Below are positions 23,535 to 35,267 of a stretch of DNA of 64,000 nucleotides, piece by piece. The notes below the pieces were generated by a model. It was given only the letters and a program-made list of their open reading frames with translations. It was not told the DNA's origin and searched no databases. Position 1 is the stretch's first letter. Every line of letters begins with the position of its first letter. The translations under genes and the position numbers were made by a program. Source of the stretch: Sycobia sp. Sy_11 (taxonomy: Eukaryota; Arthropoda; Insecta; Hymenoptera; Epichrysomallidae); contig JACCIC010000097.1 in assembly GCA_018907035.1 (NCBI GenBank), forward strand, positions 751,001 to 815,000, in the 5' to 3' direction.

Positions 23535-25107
23535 TTTCTATGTGCACATATAATATATATATATATATTACATGCTTTGAACATGGCATTGTCGTTCGAT
23601 TATGGACGAAGCCTCGGCGATCTGCGGGCTGTAGTACGTGATCGAGGCCTCCTTTTCCTGTCTGCCATCACCGAAGCGCGGCTCACCGCTGCGCGCAGTG
23701 TTTCAACGTCTGTGCGCGCTTGCATGCGGGGCGAAAAAGGACGAGCGCAGCTCGGGAGACAGGCGCGCTTAAATTAATCGAGGAGTTATTGGACAATATG
23801 TTCGTTCCTATACAAAATACACGTATCGCATATCTTTGTCTTGGTCTTGACCTCAGAATATATTAGTTTTAATTTTGTGTATTGATCGAACATTCTACTT
23901 CGTACAATCTATATACAAGCAGTTGCAAGCTCAAGAAAATATTATAATACGTAATAGTTTTTCATGATAATGATAAGACTATTATAATAGTATAACAAAA
24001 TTATAAAACATTTTTAGAAAGGTAAGTAAAATATGAAGTAAAAAATAATTTTATTATATGAAACTTGTGCATTGTATGTGCATTTATCTTAATCTTAATA
24101 TCCACAGTAGGCTTCTTATTATTTAATCTTTTAATCACCGTTTATAATTTGAAATCACGATTACGATGCTTCTTTTGGAATAAAAAGTTGTTTGCTTAAA
24201 GTCCGATTCCAAAAGCACTGAAAATTGACAAAAAGAAACTCATACGGTTGGATTCTGACTTTATCTTTATAAGTCATACATACCCCTTTTGTGTTCATAA
24301 AATTATAAGATTGAAGTTAAGTAAATAAAATATTTGTCCATAAAAACCCGCTTTTGTATTACGTAGTCTTCAATTTCGATATAAGGTCAAAAAATATCAA
24401 AACTACTGTTTGGTATATCATAAACTATGATATATATCGTATTCAACCCTTTAATTTTTCTGCAACTGCGTAATTATTATTACTTTTATGATTTTTTTTC
24501 GTTATCGAGCGAATGGTTATATATTTTATGGCGCTTATAGAAAAATTTCGACGTACTAAGTTCTATATATTCCATATGAGGTAACTAGCTTAACTTACTT
24601 AACTTTCTCTGAACTGTAAGATTTTTGCGTTTTCACATTTAATTATAGAAAATACGCTCTATTACATGCGACAGGAGAAAATTGCAGTAAAACAGTGAGT
24701 CGTGATAGTGTAGTAAAAAAGTAATGGAAAGTAACAGACAAAAAGATTATTTTGATTGTATATATAAATAAAATATACTGCATAATACAAATTATAATAA
24801 ACCTTTCTTTTGAAAGAAAATTAATGAAATTTTATTCTTTGCGGAATTTAAAAAAAGTTTTCAATTTATTTTCTACAAATATAATTATATCTCAGATAGT
24901 ACTTTGGAAGAGAAATAAAAATTTTCTTACTGATTTCAGATTATATTTAACATTTATTGGACAATATAGTTAGCTATTATTTGTTCATTTTTGCTACTTT
25001 CAAATAAATGACCACCGTGCTTTGAAAATCCTTTTAATTTCTACTATATAAAAATGCATGCTCTTAAACAGTTGTTTTTCTAAAAACATCAACATGTCTA
25101 GATTTTT

Positions 25108-25108
<1 letters not shown>
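23235..25108. other. Non-coding stretch, possibly intronic
   Basis: GC-richer around 23580-23780, then strongly AT-rich. The 73-codon frame at 24752-24973 has biased AT composition and no domain. It would be intron if the flanking candidate exons are real. Confidence 0.35.
23502..23533. repeat. (CT)n microsatellite
   Basis: About 16 CT units. Confidence 0.95.

Positions 25109-25149
<41 letters not shown>
25109..25149. repeat. (TA)n microsatellite
   Basis: About 41 bases of TA alternation. Confidence 0.97.
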
Positions 25150-25151
<2 letters not shown>

Positions 25152-25822
25152 TTTTTCAAACTTTTACTTCTTTGGAATCGAATAAGAAAACTGTTAAGAT
25201 TTTAAATGTTTTCTAATTGCTGAACAATCATTTGCATATCTGATTCATTGATTACAAGAAATATAATAAATATTGTTCTCTTAACATGCATACAACTATA
25301 TTTTTAAAAACATTTTCTTAAAAATTTTTATGTTCAATTAAATCTGTATATTATTATCCTTTTTTTATTAAGTTAATCCAATCTTTGCATAAATTAAGCC
25401 CGTTATTTTCTAAATACATCAATTTTCCTCTCCTCATTACTTTTTAGTACTTCCTTTGTAAAGTTTATATGTATAAGCGTAGTAATACTAAATATCAACA
25501 TCAACGTTTTCTTTTATAGACCGCAGATTTTCACCATTTTTCACGATAATCCATTTAACCAGCACTAAGTTGTCACCGGATTGTAAAGATAGGAACTTTC
25601 TATTATCTTTTTAGATATTATATAGCGTTTATAAGATATACCTGCTCATATTGATATACCGGTAAATAATTTATTACTAATAAAAAAATTGTAAACTTAT
25701 ATATTTCGATTTCCAGCCGCACCGACCTTACGGAAAAACTTGTCCTTCATAATGCTTCGAAGGTAAATAAAATGTCGAGGTCACTTCAGAAAAGAGGAAA
25801 AACAAACCTGATTGCAATAGAG

Positions 25823-25824
<2 letters not shown>

Positions 25825-25875
<51 letters not shown>
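25825..25875. repeat. (AG)n microsatellite
   Basis: About 25 AG units. Confidence 0.97.
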
Positions 25876-25881
<6 letters not shown>

Positions 25882-26224
25882 GTGCAGAAAAAGAAGAAGA
25901 TATATTACACTGTGACAGAGAGAAAGTGCGTTTAAAGTATTATAAAGAGGAATGCGCTGTGCACCACGAGGAAGTCGGCGCACATCAGCGCGAGAGATCC
26001 TCATCTCGCCTAAGGGGTTGACAAGGAAGAGCGTCCCACTTTTACTCGCCAGCCTCTTCTTCCTTCTCCCTTTTTTCCACTCTCCCGTCCCCCCTCACTC
26101 TATACCGAGTGAATTTGTATAGGAGCAAAAAAAGGCTTTGCTCGCATTTGTTCCGGCTAACGCAATTAGCCGCCAATCGCGATTTTCCCGCGACGCCGCT
26201 TGGAGCTCCATTGTGCGAGTGGGA

Positions 26225-26225
<1 letters not shown>

Positions 26226-26273
<48 letters not shown>
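26226..26273. repeat. (TA)n microsatellite
   Basis: About 48 bases of AT alternation, lying in a GC-rich patch (25960-26340) that shows no gene. Confidence 0.97.
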
Positions 26274-26279
<6 letters not shown>

Positions 26280-26685
26280 ACGACCGCGCGGCGCGGAAGA
26301 AAACGGAGCTGCGCGCGCGCGGATTTCTATTATTCTCCACGCGATGCGCCTGAAAAGAGCTAATGGCGCGATTTATATCATCTCTGGATTTTTATTCGAC
26401 GTTGCGAGCAGGTCATGCATAGAAGTTTAATTTTGCACGGGATTACCGCGCCGCTGTTTTCCAATGGCCTGATTAGGTCGTTAATCTTTTCCATTGAACT
26501 TTCTAATGATTTATTAAAGTTAAAAAGAACCACGAAACAAATAAAAAATCTCAACGTTCTCTTTAAATTAAAGAACAATTTTTTTTCCAGTATTTGAATT
26601 CCAAAGTAAAGGCTTTAAATAAGAATTTGACTTATAATAATACATATTAGATATATTTATAATACGTAAAGTTTATTTGCATCAG

Positions 26686-26853
26686 GCACTCTTAAGAGCA
26701 CCGATGTCTTGTGTATTTTATTACGCAGCAAACAAGGCTAAAATAACAGAAACTAGAGTAAATTTTTCTAAAGACTCTTCAAGCCCTGAATATGAAGTTA
26801 GTCTCGAAATTGCTCCACCACGTCAGTCTTTTCATATATACCAATCTACAAAT
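26686..26853 (+). CDS. Candidate internal host exon, protein not recognised
   Basis: Exactly 168 bases (56 codons) lie between TTGCATCAG and AAT followed by GTAAGA, a near-consensus splice donor. In phase 0 at both ends they read open: it starts ALLRAPMSCVFYYAANKAKI, contains SPEYEVSLEI and ends SFHIYQSTN. Amino-acid usage looks protein-like (mixed charged, aromatic and proline residues), unlike the repeat-driven frames nearby. The acceptor has only a weak pyrimidine tract. I cannot name the family. Alternatives are a chance frame or a piece of an unknown transposon. Confidence 0.4.
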
Positions 26854-27703
26854 GTAAGAAAACATGTTGTTTTTTGATATATTAGAGATTTTGTAAAATT
26901 ATAAAATAATTTTTACTACAAAACTATTATTAATAATTAAAAATATTTTTGCTATACCTATATATAAGTTTCGTTATGTCAATTATTGAATATCCCTTTT
27001 TTCATATGATAATTCGAAATTAAGTTGATTTTATGAAATTTTGTTATTTTAACGATAATGCCTACAAAAGTTGGCTTTCTATAGCTGAATTCAAAGTCAA
27101 ATTAAAACCTCAAACTGACTATGTCAAATAATCTCAGGCATGTTAAAAATCGAACGAAAACTAATGTTTTTTTACATTTCTCAATTACAATATCTCAAAA
27201 TCCTTCAGAAAAGTATATTTAACGCTCTGTTATTAAAATTGCCCAAGAGATAGAGTTTTCATGTTAGTCTATGTTATTATTCTATTTTTGAACGACAAAT
27301 GTATTTTTCTATTTGCAATGTGCAATTCGATATTCTCTTTAAAGAAATTCAAATAATAATTCATATGCGTATACTGCATTATCTTTGTCATTTATTTTTT
27401 AGCTCTGTAAGTAAGTGGTTCGTCCTTTATTTATTGTATTTCCCAAGATTCAGATATAATTAAACAATGTGTTAGATGTGTAACAAATACACCATTTCCA
27501 TAATACACATTATTTTTATCCTTGTTTTGAACCAACCTTTTTCATCGACCTCGTCCTGCGATAACCGTCTGGAGAGAACCAAGAGAACTCGCATAATATT
27601 CATGATCGTGTAAAAGAGTGCAGCTGTCTTCTTGCGCTGCATCGCAATTACTCCTGGAACGCCCGCCAATAAACTGAATTGAAGGCGGAGACACGTAGCA
27701 AGA

Positions 27704-27718
<15 letters not shown>
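26854..27718. other. AT-rich non-coding stretch
   Basis: No gene, RNA or repeat boundary recognised. Confidence 0.45.

Positions 27719-27794
<76 letters not shown>
27719..27794. repeat. (CA)n microsatellite
   Basis: About 38 CA units. Long HTHT and VCVC frames over it are artefacts. Confidence 0.98.
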
Positions 27795-27799
<5 letters not shown>

Positions 27800-29522
27800 G
27801 CGCTAATTATCGACCGTTTTACCAACACCCCGGAAGAGTCTGGGCACTTTTTCACCCGCCGCGCATATATGCCGTATACTTACGCACAAGCACAGTTAGA
27901 ATTAAGAATCGATGAGATCTTCGGGACTTCGTATACGCGCGCGCGTCTTTATTAGCGCATCAGACTCTCATTTCCCCCCTGTCTTACAGTATGTTTTTCT
28001 TGTTCGACAGCGGGTGTCGCGCTTACGATCGTACAGTTTGCTTGTCTTTTTCCATGCTTTTTAATCTGTATATACGCATACATATATTTTTCGCTCGTAC
28101 TGCGTGAAGAGAACGCAGTTGTTTTTGTTGTGTCGCGTCGTTCGCGCGCTCTATACGCTATTTCCTATCCCGTTTTTTTTGCACAGCGTCTGACGTTCGG
28201 CTCGCGCTTTTCTAACTGGTTCGACGACGCGCGAGGCATACAATCCCAGTGAGCAATGAATGAGAATTCTTTACTGTTAATTACAGTAAATAAATGGAAC
28301 TTCTAATTAGGTAATAGCTGCGGGCTTTCGAATTGCAACATATATATGTGTACAAACAGCGTGCAGTATAGGCTGGGCAATTTTGGCGTTGAATCTTTTA
28401 TAGTATATATTCATTCCTTGAAATTTAAGTTTAAATTTCACAGTAAATTACGTGTGAAGTAGTATATATGAAAAGATATACTTTAAATGTTTTTTATTTG
28501 CGTTTGTATCAAATAGTTTTTTTTTTTAAGAAAATATTCACTACCCTGAAAGGAATGATGTATAAAAATTTACTATTTTCCTGTGGAATTTAAGGATAGG
28601 CTATGTTTGTAAAACAAATGCAATTATAATTGAAGAAAAGCTATTTTATACAGTAATATTAAGTATTATAACAATTTCTATACTATAAAAAAGTAGGATT
28701 TTTTAAAAAGTATATAATTGGAATTTTTTTAATTAGACGAGCCTGTCCCAAATCTGCCAAGAAAAATAATAAATATTAACATCAATTTCTTTCACTATAC
28801 GTGCAGATGTAAGATTACCTCGTTCCATTTAAGCGAACTTTTTTACATCGATTAAATACTTTCTTATATAATTTTAAGGATACTTTCTTCGTTTAAGAAA
28901 ATATTTATTTGATATAACAGAAACTGTGTTTTTTTTCAACGTATACCGTAACATAAAGGAAACATTTTTATTTTATGATTATTACAGTGAAATCATTTAT
29001 ACAAAATTTAAAATTGATTTTTCAAGCAAGTTTTTAATTTCAAAAAATTATTGAAAATTGATTTTATACAAATTACATGATTGCAACACTTTTTCCAAAA
29101 AGAAAAAAATTGCAACGAATAATACGAGCATAAAGCTTATATATACTGGAAAATAAAATCAAGAATATATTTTTATCTTGCTTATGTTTCAAGATATAAA
29201 CATTTATATAAAACTTTATCTTAATGGTGAACTTATGCCGAAGCGTGTATGTACGTCCTTCTGTGATTTCAATTAGCTTTTACATTCAACTAGTATATAT
29301 ATCAGAAATGCAGGCGCTCGCGCTCCTGTGATCTTATGCCACGACTGTCTCGACTGAAACGCGTCACACTCGTTAAAACGATATTCCTAATTAACAATTG
29401 TCACGAATGGAGTAAACAAGCTGAAATCCTTTGAATAAGAACGTAAAAATTAACTTCGCCTGTCATACTATGTATATTTCTCGTTCTCGCTCTTAAATAG
29501 TTTTCTATATATTTGTTCAAAT

Positions 29523-29524
<2 letters not shown>
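27795..29524. other. Non-coding stretch
   Basis: A GC-richer part at about 27900-28240 contains pyrimidine tracts followed by CAG but no exon I can support; the rest is AT-rich. Confidence 0.4.

Positions 29525-29585
<61 letters not shown>
29525..29585. repeat. (AG)n microsatellite
   Basis: About 30 AG units. Confidence 0.97.
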
Positions 29586-29588
<3 letters not shown>

Positions 29589-30283
29589 TGGGCGGCATAT
29601 CGTATAATGAGGAAGAAATCATTATGAACTTTGAATATACAGAGCTATTGAGCTTTCTAAGAAGAAAAAGAGATTGAAATCACGATGTAAGTAATACACT
29701 TTATATATGCGATTTAATTGGATAAAACTACATAAGTATATTGCCAACGTAACTCGTTTCAATTCCGCAGTTTTCTGGATTTAATTCACATTTTGAATAT
29801 AATCGAAATCATACAGGCATTTTTTACAATACATTTGACGTTGTATGTAATAAAATTTAAATCCCCCGAGTTGGAAAGAATTAATCGAAAATGCTTCGGT
29901 ATCGAGACAGAGCACAGTTAAATTAACCTACATGCATAGCTTGTATAAATACTTCTTAACACAAGAAATAAAACATTTAAGAATTTACACAATCTAAAAT
30001 AAAGATATTTATAATAACAATAAAAAATCGTCAAATAAGGTAGTCGATGTAATTAGGTTATTAATGTAGTTTGCTTTATTTTGTATTTTTATTTGCAAAT
30101 TAAATCGAGTTTTTTACCAAGACATCAAGATATTTTATGAATTCCGAATGTCTGTTTTATATACGTTCAATGGGTCTGACCTGACTCGTTGAATGCTAAA
30201 TGCTCGACTAACAGCATGTTCTTCAAGTACATTCGCGCTTACCTGTAATAAAAAACACGTCATCATTTACACATTTATATATT
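29586..30283. other. AT-rich non-coding stretch
   Basis: Nothing recognised. Confidence 0.5.
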
Positions 30284-30299
30284 TATATATATATATTTA

Positions 30300-30336
<37 letters not shown>
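30284..30336. repeat. Imperfect (TA)n microsatellite
   Basis: TA alternation broken by a few TTT triplets, continuing weakly to about 30370. Confidence 0.9.
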
Positions 30337-30346
<10 letters not shown>

Positions 30347-31073
30347 CTATAATATATAAAATATATACATATATACGTAGATAGAAATATAATAATAAGT
30401 ATATAATTGTCTTCAGTAAATAATACGAGAACAAAAACATTATTCTGAGATAATTTTTATTTCTCTTAAAAGTATTTCATCCTTATAACTAGATAATTTG
30501 TAAAATCTGATAATTATATTTCTAAATTTTTTAAGAATACTGAATTCGATCATTTGAGGTTTTAGTTTTTTTGGAGTATTTAGATTTTTACACTAAAGAG
30601 TCTATAAAAAAATAGTATATTTGTCTATCAACAACGAGACGCGAGGTCGTAAACCAGGAAGGACTGAGAAATGTGGAAAAAATTACTATACTGTACTATT
30701 ATATACTATACTACATATATATATAATACATTAATTGTGCTTATGTCGACTGTATTTAGATAAATTAATAAATATTTCTATTGGTCTTACAATTCAATTA
30801 AATAAATTAAAATTAATACTAATACATATCAATATATAAGTAATTGAAAATTATAATGACAGTCAGACTATCCTTGTTTAAAATCACCCCCGTAGATTAA
30901 TTTGAAATAAAAATATATTAGCTGAAAAAAATCGTGATTAGTGATAATTGGGTAAAAGTGGTGAGGACAGTCAGACTGCACTTTACTAACAAAGAATTTT
31001 TTCAGCTAATATTTTATTTTCAGATTAGTCTATGGGGATGATTTTAAACAAGAACAGTCTGACTGTCATTATA

Positions 31074-31103
31074 TCAGGTATGTGAATAAGTCTTTCCCGT
31101 TTT
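31074..31103 (+). repeat. Mariner terminal inverted repeat, left
   Basis: Begins TCAGGTATGTGAATAAG. It is the 3' end relative to the transposase and differs from the other end at three positions. Confidence 0.93.
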
Positions 31104-31149
31104 TTTTCAAATTTTGAGCCTTTATTATGAAAAAATGGTTACAAATGAA

Positions 31150-32193
31150 TTATTGAAAGTATTGGCCATCGCTAGCTACAACTTTTTCCCATCTTTCTGG
31201 CAATATACGAATCTTGTTGCGAAAAAATTCGACCGGTTTGGCCTCTATCCAGTCATCCACCCATTTTTTGGCTTTCTCGGAGGAATGGAAGTGCTGGTCA
31301 GCCAGGCCATATGTCATCGATCTGAAGAGATGGTAATCAGACGGAGCAACGTCTGGACTATACGGCGGGTGGGGTAGGACTTCCCATTTGAGCGTTTCTA
31401 AGTATGTTTTCACCGGCGGTGCAACATGTGGGCGAGCATTGTCATGTTGCAAAATAACTTTGTCGTGCCTGTCGGAGTATTGTGGCCGTTTTTCTCGCAG
31501 TGCGCGGCTCAAACGCATCAATTGTCGTGGATAGACCTCGCCTGTGATCCTTTCATTCGGTTTCAGAAGCTCATAGTAAACCACACCTAGCTGGTCCCAC
31601 CATATACAGAGCATGAGCTTGGCGCCATGAATATTTGGCTTGGCCGTCGATGATGATGCATGGCCGGGTAGTCCCCATGATTTTCTTCGCTTCGGATTAT
31701 CGTAACGTATCCACTTTTCATCGCCAGTCACGATACGATGCAGAAAACCCTTTCTTTTATGTCGCTGAAGCAGCTGTTCGCAAGTGAAAAAACGCCGTTC
31801 GACGTCTCTCAGCTTCAGTTCGTACGGCACCCAATTTCCTTGCTTTTGGATCATTCCCATGGCTTTCAAACGCTTGGAAATGGTTGTTCGGTCAACTCCC
31901 AATGCTTCAGCAAGTTCTTCTTGCGTTTGACAAGAATCTTCATCAAGCAAAGTAGCCAATTCTCGATCTTCAAAGATTTGCGGCCGCCTGGAACGCTCCT
32001 TGTCTTCCACGTCGAAATCACCGCTTTTGAAGCGTCGAAACCATCCGCGAACACTTGAATCATCGACACAACCTTCTCCATAAGCCTCCTGAAGCAATCG
32101 ATGCGTCTCGGTAGCAGATTTCTTTAAATTGAACCAATAAAGTGAAACTTCCCGCAAATGACGTCGACTCGGCTCAAATTTCGACATTTTCAC
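31150..32193 (-). CDS. Mariner transposase, apparently intact
   Basis: A 347-residue cut-and-paste transposase, the usual mariner length. The N-terminal half holds two helix-turn-helix regions that bind the inverted repeats (about residues 12-55 and 89-112, the latter ELAEALGVDRTTISKRL). The linker motif WVPYEL is at 121-126, close to the family's WVPHEL. Catalytic aspartates are D158 (VTGDEKW), D251 (LQHDNARPH) and D286 (APSDYHLF); the last two are 34 residues apart, giving D,D34D. The C-terminus WEKVVASDGQYFQ is typical. Translation may begin at the first ATG or at the third codon, MSKFEPS, which resembles relatives. No stop or frameshift is present. Whether it is active cannot be told from sequence. 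Confidence 0.93.
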   Translation of the reverse strand: MKMSKFEPSRRHLREVSLYWFNLKKSATETHRLLQEAYGEGCVDDSSVRGWFRRFKSGDFDVEDKERSRRPQIFEDRELATLLDEDSCQTQEELAEALGVDRTTISKRLKAMGMIQKQGNWVPYELKLRDVERRFFTCEQLLQRHKRKGFLHRIVTGDEKWIRYDNPKRRKSWGLPGHASSSTAKPNIHGAKLMLCIWWDQLGVVYYELLKPNERITGEVYPRQLMRLSRALREKRPQYSDRHDKVILQHDNARPHVAPPVKTYLETLKWEVLPHPPYSPDVAPSDYHLFRSMTYGLADQHFHSSEKAKKWVDDWIEAKPVEFFRNKIRILPERWEKVVASDGQYFQ

Positions 32194-32331
32194 GATATCA
32201 AAAATTTATGATGCGAAAAAATTTTAACTAATGTGTTAGTATGGAATTGTTGACATATGAATAAGCTTTGATTATGACATATGTAACCATTGAATACTCG
32301 CACAATATTGGTGGCGCCCCATCTCTTACAA

Positions 32332-32361
32332 AAAACGGGAAAGACTTATTCACACTCCTAA
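32332..32361 (-). repeat. Mariner terminal inverted repeat, right
   Basis: On the minus strand begins TTAGGAGTGTGAATAAG. It is the 5' end relative to the transposase, 138 bases upstream of its first ATG. Confidence 0.93.
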
Positions 32362-32472
32362 TAATTTTCAATTAATTATATATTGATATGTATTAGTATT
32401 GACATAAATATATATTGGTATTAGTATGTATTAATTTTAATTTATTTAATTGGACTGTAAGACCAATAGAAA

Positions 32473-32479
<7 letters not shown>

Positions 32480-32521
<42 letters not shown>
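32480..32521. repeat. (TA)n microsatellite at the PLE arm tip
   Basis: About 42 bases of TA alternation abut the outer end of the palindromic element. Confidence 0.96.
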
Positions 32522-32525
<4 letters not shown>

Positions 32526-32599
32526 TTATTAACTGTGTAAATAGTTTTAAAATAAAATATAATTTATTTATGAGACATAATTAAATTTTTGTCTCATCA

Positions 32600-33480
32600 A
32601 TGTGTATATATTATACATTGTTATACATTTTGTACCTCCACCAGGGGTTGACACCTTGTCGCGTGCCTCTTGTAGGCCGGTGTGGAGGCTTGTCTGAGGA
32701 TCTGAGCGGCTGACCCGGCAATGGTCTGGGAGAGTGCGACCCTGCCCTAGGGTGAGCTGGGTGGCGAAAAGGTGCTGATGCGGCAAACCGCCTCTCGGGC
32801 GCCAGAGTAACCACTCCGGCGGGATCCTTGAATAAGGAACCCGCGTAGGTCTCTCTCGCATTCGGAGCTGGTCCTCGGGACTCTCGAGAACAGCCAGGCG
32901 GACACCCCCGAGGCCAAGGGCAACCCCCCCATTACGTTTAGAAGGAGACGCAATGGGTATTATATCCAACCCCCAAACCCAAGGTGGGAGCCACTGTGGT
33001 GAAGGGTACCGACTTGGCCGCTGGGGTAGTAGCGGTCGTAAACGATGCCTCGGGAACACCGGGCGACCTTCCCGAGTATTTAGCTTTACTGGCACATGCG
33101 GGGCTCTGTGTCGGCGGACTTTTATTTCCCTAGCTACTCGTGGGATTCTTATGGAGAAAATAATTAAACCTAAGAATAGTGAAGGCGAGGCCCGGGAGAA
33201 TCCTACGCCTCCGAGGACCTGAGTAGGAGCTACTGGCCAAGCGGGCAAGGAGGACGCAGCTCCAGGCAACAAGCTTGCAGTGGTTGTGATCCCTGCAACA
33301 CTAACCAGTATAGAGGGAGGCAGTACTGCCCCCAAGAAAAAGAGGCTGTGTGGCTCGCCCAGGAGGAAGTTGGCCCGGCAGCAAAATGCTAACGGGACCG
33401 GTACTTCTGGGCCTACCACGCAGATTAAGATAGGGATGAATAAGACTCCGCCCTCGACATCCGGTATCGATAAAAAATAA
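32600..33480 (+). pseudogene. LINE 5' region, probable ORF1 remnant
   Basis: GC-rich sequence continuous with the LINE. One plus-strand frame around 32960-33130 reads KVGATVVKGTDLAAGVV, then GTPGDLPEYLALLAHAG, and stops; another nearby reads KIIKPKNSEGEARENPTPP. These look like pieces of one decayed ORF1 (RNA-binding, gag-like) with frameshifts, but no zinc knuckles are visible. The long 312-codon minus-strand frame here is a composition shadow. Confidence 0.45.
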
Positions 33481-33542
33481 AAGGAGGGGAGTGGCGGCGG
33501 TGACAATAAAGGAACACTGCCCCCCGGGAGGGAGGCTAGCGG

Positions 33543-34448
33543 GTGCCAGAATTATTACGGCTGCCCAAAGGTCAAACCCCCTTACATGTGTCGTGGTGCA
33601 TGAAGAATAGTATCGGTTGTCTGCCGGTTGATTACGCTGACGACATAATGCTAATTGCACGAGTGCCCTTTTTGGATCCCCTTATGGGAGTACTACAGCG
33701 TGCCCTTGAAGTGGTCGACGGATGGTGCAGACGGACCGGTCTCTCGGTTAATCCAGGGAAAACTGAGGTCATAGTCTGCACTAGGACATATAAATGGAAT
33801 AAGAGTTGTGGCTTGACTCATGGAGAATATTCTTGGACCTTCAAGAAGCAAGTGAAATACCTATGTGTGACCATTGATACCAAACTATTATGGAATAAAC
33901 ACCTAGAGTGTGTATCTGGCAAACTGACGGCCTGTCTGTGGCAGGTTTGGAGAGCCATAGGCAGGACGTGGGGCCTCAAGCCAGGTATCATGAAATGGAT
34001 ATACGAGGTTGTCCTGAAACCTAGACTAACCTACGGGATCCTGGTCTGGTGGGAAAGGACGGCCTTGGTGACTGTCAGAATCTCACTGAAAAGACTGAGA
34101 AGCATGGTGGTGAGGAGCATCTCCGGAGCGATTAGATCTACACCTACTGCTGCGCTGGGCATGCTCCTCGAAATAGAGCCATTTCAACTGACCCTGGCGG
34201 GAGCGGCTGCAAAAGCCCTCCACAGAGTCAAAAGATCGCTCAAAAAGGGAAGCAGAGAGGGGCCATTACGGCTCCCCCGGGGACTGGACGAAATTGTGAC
34301 ATTGCGAATGAACCTCAACGCCACGAACAGGAGCTTCCTCTTTGACAAAAAATATAGGGTCAGTATCCCGTCCAGAAAGGAATGGGAGAATGGGCTGGTA
34401 GGCATCCCCAACATTAAAGAGCTGTGGTTAGTAAACAGATGGCTCTAA
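33543..34448 (+). pseudogene. LINE reverse transcriptase, C-terminal half
   Basis: The enzyme copies LINE RNA into DNA at the target nick. The open frame begins just before GCLPVDYADDIMLIA, the catalytic YADD box, then carries GLSVNPGKTEVIV, the thumb region with KYLCVTID, and the connection domain up to LVNRWL. The first aspartate-bearing motif and GVPQGS motif are absent because the internal deletion joins the 5' region immediately upstream. The first codons (MPELLRLPKGQ) translate the junction. The frame stops at 34448 where the RNase H begins in another frame (TDGS at 34435), so a frameshift separates the two domains. Confidence 0.8.
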
Positions 34449-35267
34449 ATGTGAAAGGGGTGCAGGTGCAGGAGTGTACCAAAAAGTAACGGACAGGGCA
34501 CAATTTTCCCTTTAGAGAAGTACCCTACCGTTTCTCAAGCTGAGCTAGTGGCAATCCTGCGGGGAGCTGAGATGGCTGCGGAAGCGGCCCTTGACACCCA
34601 TATATGCCTCTCCTCAGACAGTAAAGACGGACTACAAGCTTTAATCAGTTACACAACTAGATCCAATCTGGTCAGGGACTGTTACGAGGCCCTCAATAGA
34701 CTGCCGAATAAGGCAACGGTGACGCTACTATGGGTACCGGGCCATTATGGAATTAAAGGGAACATGGTGGCGGATGACCATGCCAAAATGGTAGCTAGAA
34801 CTCCCTATAGCGGTCTTGAGCCGGCTGTAGGACTCTACAACACATTCATCAAGGGGGGGATAGAGAGGTGGAGAACGGAAGAAAGCAGCAGAACGGAAGA
34901 AAGCAGCCGACTATGGGAGACAAATGGAGAGTGCAGGCAGGTTAAAGCCTTCACCTCCACAAGTAACATAAAGGACTCGACCAGGGTAATCCTTGGCCTC
35001 AGTAGAAGAAGGGCAAAATTGCCCATCGAGATCTTCACAGGTCACGGTAAGATTCACGCCCACATGTGCAGAATGGGTCTCGTAAGAGACCCCTTCTGCC
35101 GCTTTTGCTACACAGAGGATGAAACCCCCGAACATCTTCGGTGCCACTCTCCAAATATATCTGATAAAAGGCGGCGACATTTGGCGGCTGCCTACTTGGA
35201 GATTGAGGACATTAAATCCAGTATGACGACCGGAATAATTTCATTCTGGGAGGCCTGCCGTTTATAG
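34435..35267 (+). pseudogene. LINE RNase H domain and C-terminal CCHC finger
   Basis: RNase H removes the RNA strand after reverse transcription. Visible are TDGSKCERGAGAGV (first aspartate) at 34435, then a stop at 34513-34515 that a one-base shift corrects into LEKYPTVSQAELVAIL, followed by LSSDSKDGLQAL and VPGHYGIKGNMVADDHAK with the conserved histidine and last aspartates. From 34512 the frame is open to 35267. The end carries CRFC-x8-H-x3-C (CRFCYTEDETPEHLRC), a zinc finger common in LINE C-termini. An exact 18-bp tandem repeat at 34872-34907 duplicates RTEESS. Confidence 0.8.

Larger units (their letters stand above)
31074..32361 (-). mobile_element. Full-length mariner with intact transposase frame
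   Basis: The 1288-bp element is flanked by TA on both sides (31072-31073, 32362-32363). Its 30-bp inverted ends match at 27 of 30 positions and share GTGAATAAGTCTTTCCCGTT. Length, target duplication, end structure and coding content all fit a complete mariner. Removing it with one TA restores the PLE arm exactly as predicted by the opposite arm, which proves the boundaries. It is the only element here that looks potentially autonomous. Confidence 0.95.
30765..32485. mobile_element. Palindromic PLE-terminal element interrupted by a mariner
   Basis: The left arm (about 30765-30931) and right arm (about 31003-31073 plus 32364-32485) are inverted copies. They share AAATATTTCTATTGGTCTTAC at the tips, then TAATGACAGTCAGAC, the C-rich ATCACCCCCGTAGA block (ATCATCCCCATAGA in the right arm) and TTAGCTGAAAAAA. 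The same words form the terminal repeats of the PLE copies at 6 and 43.4 kb, so I infer this is a pair of inverted PLE terminal repeats that lost the coding centre. No hammerhead motif is visible. The right arm is split by an intact mariner at 31074-32361. Confidence 0.75.

Noticed and set aside
32568..33506. 312-codon minus-strand frame over the LINE 5' region
   Set aside because: It lies antisense to a recognisable LINE, is proline/serine-rich from GC composition, and has no domain.
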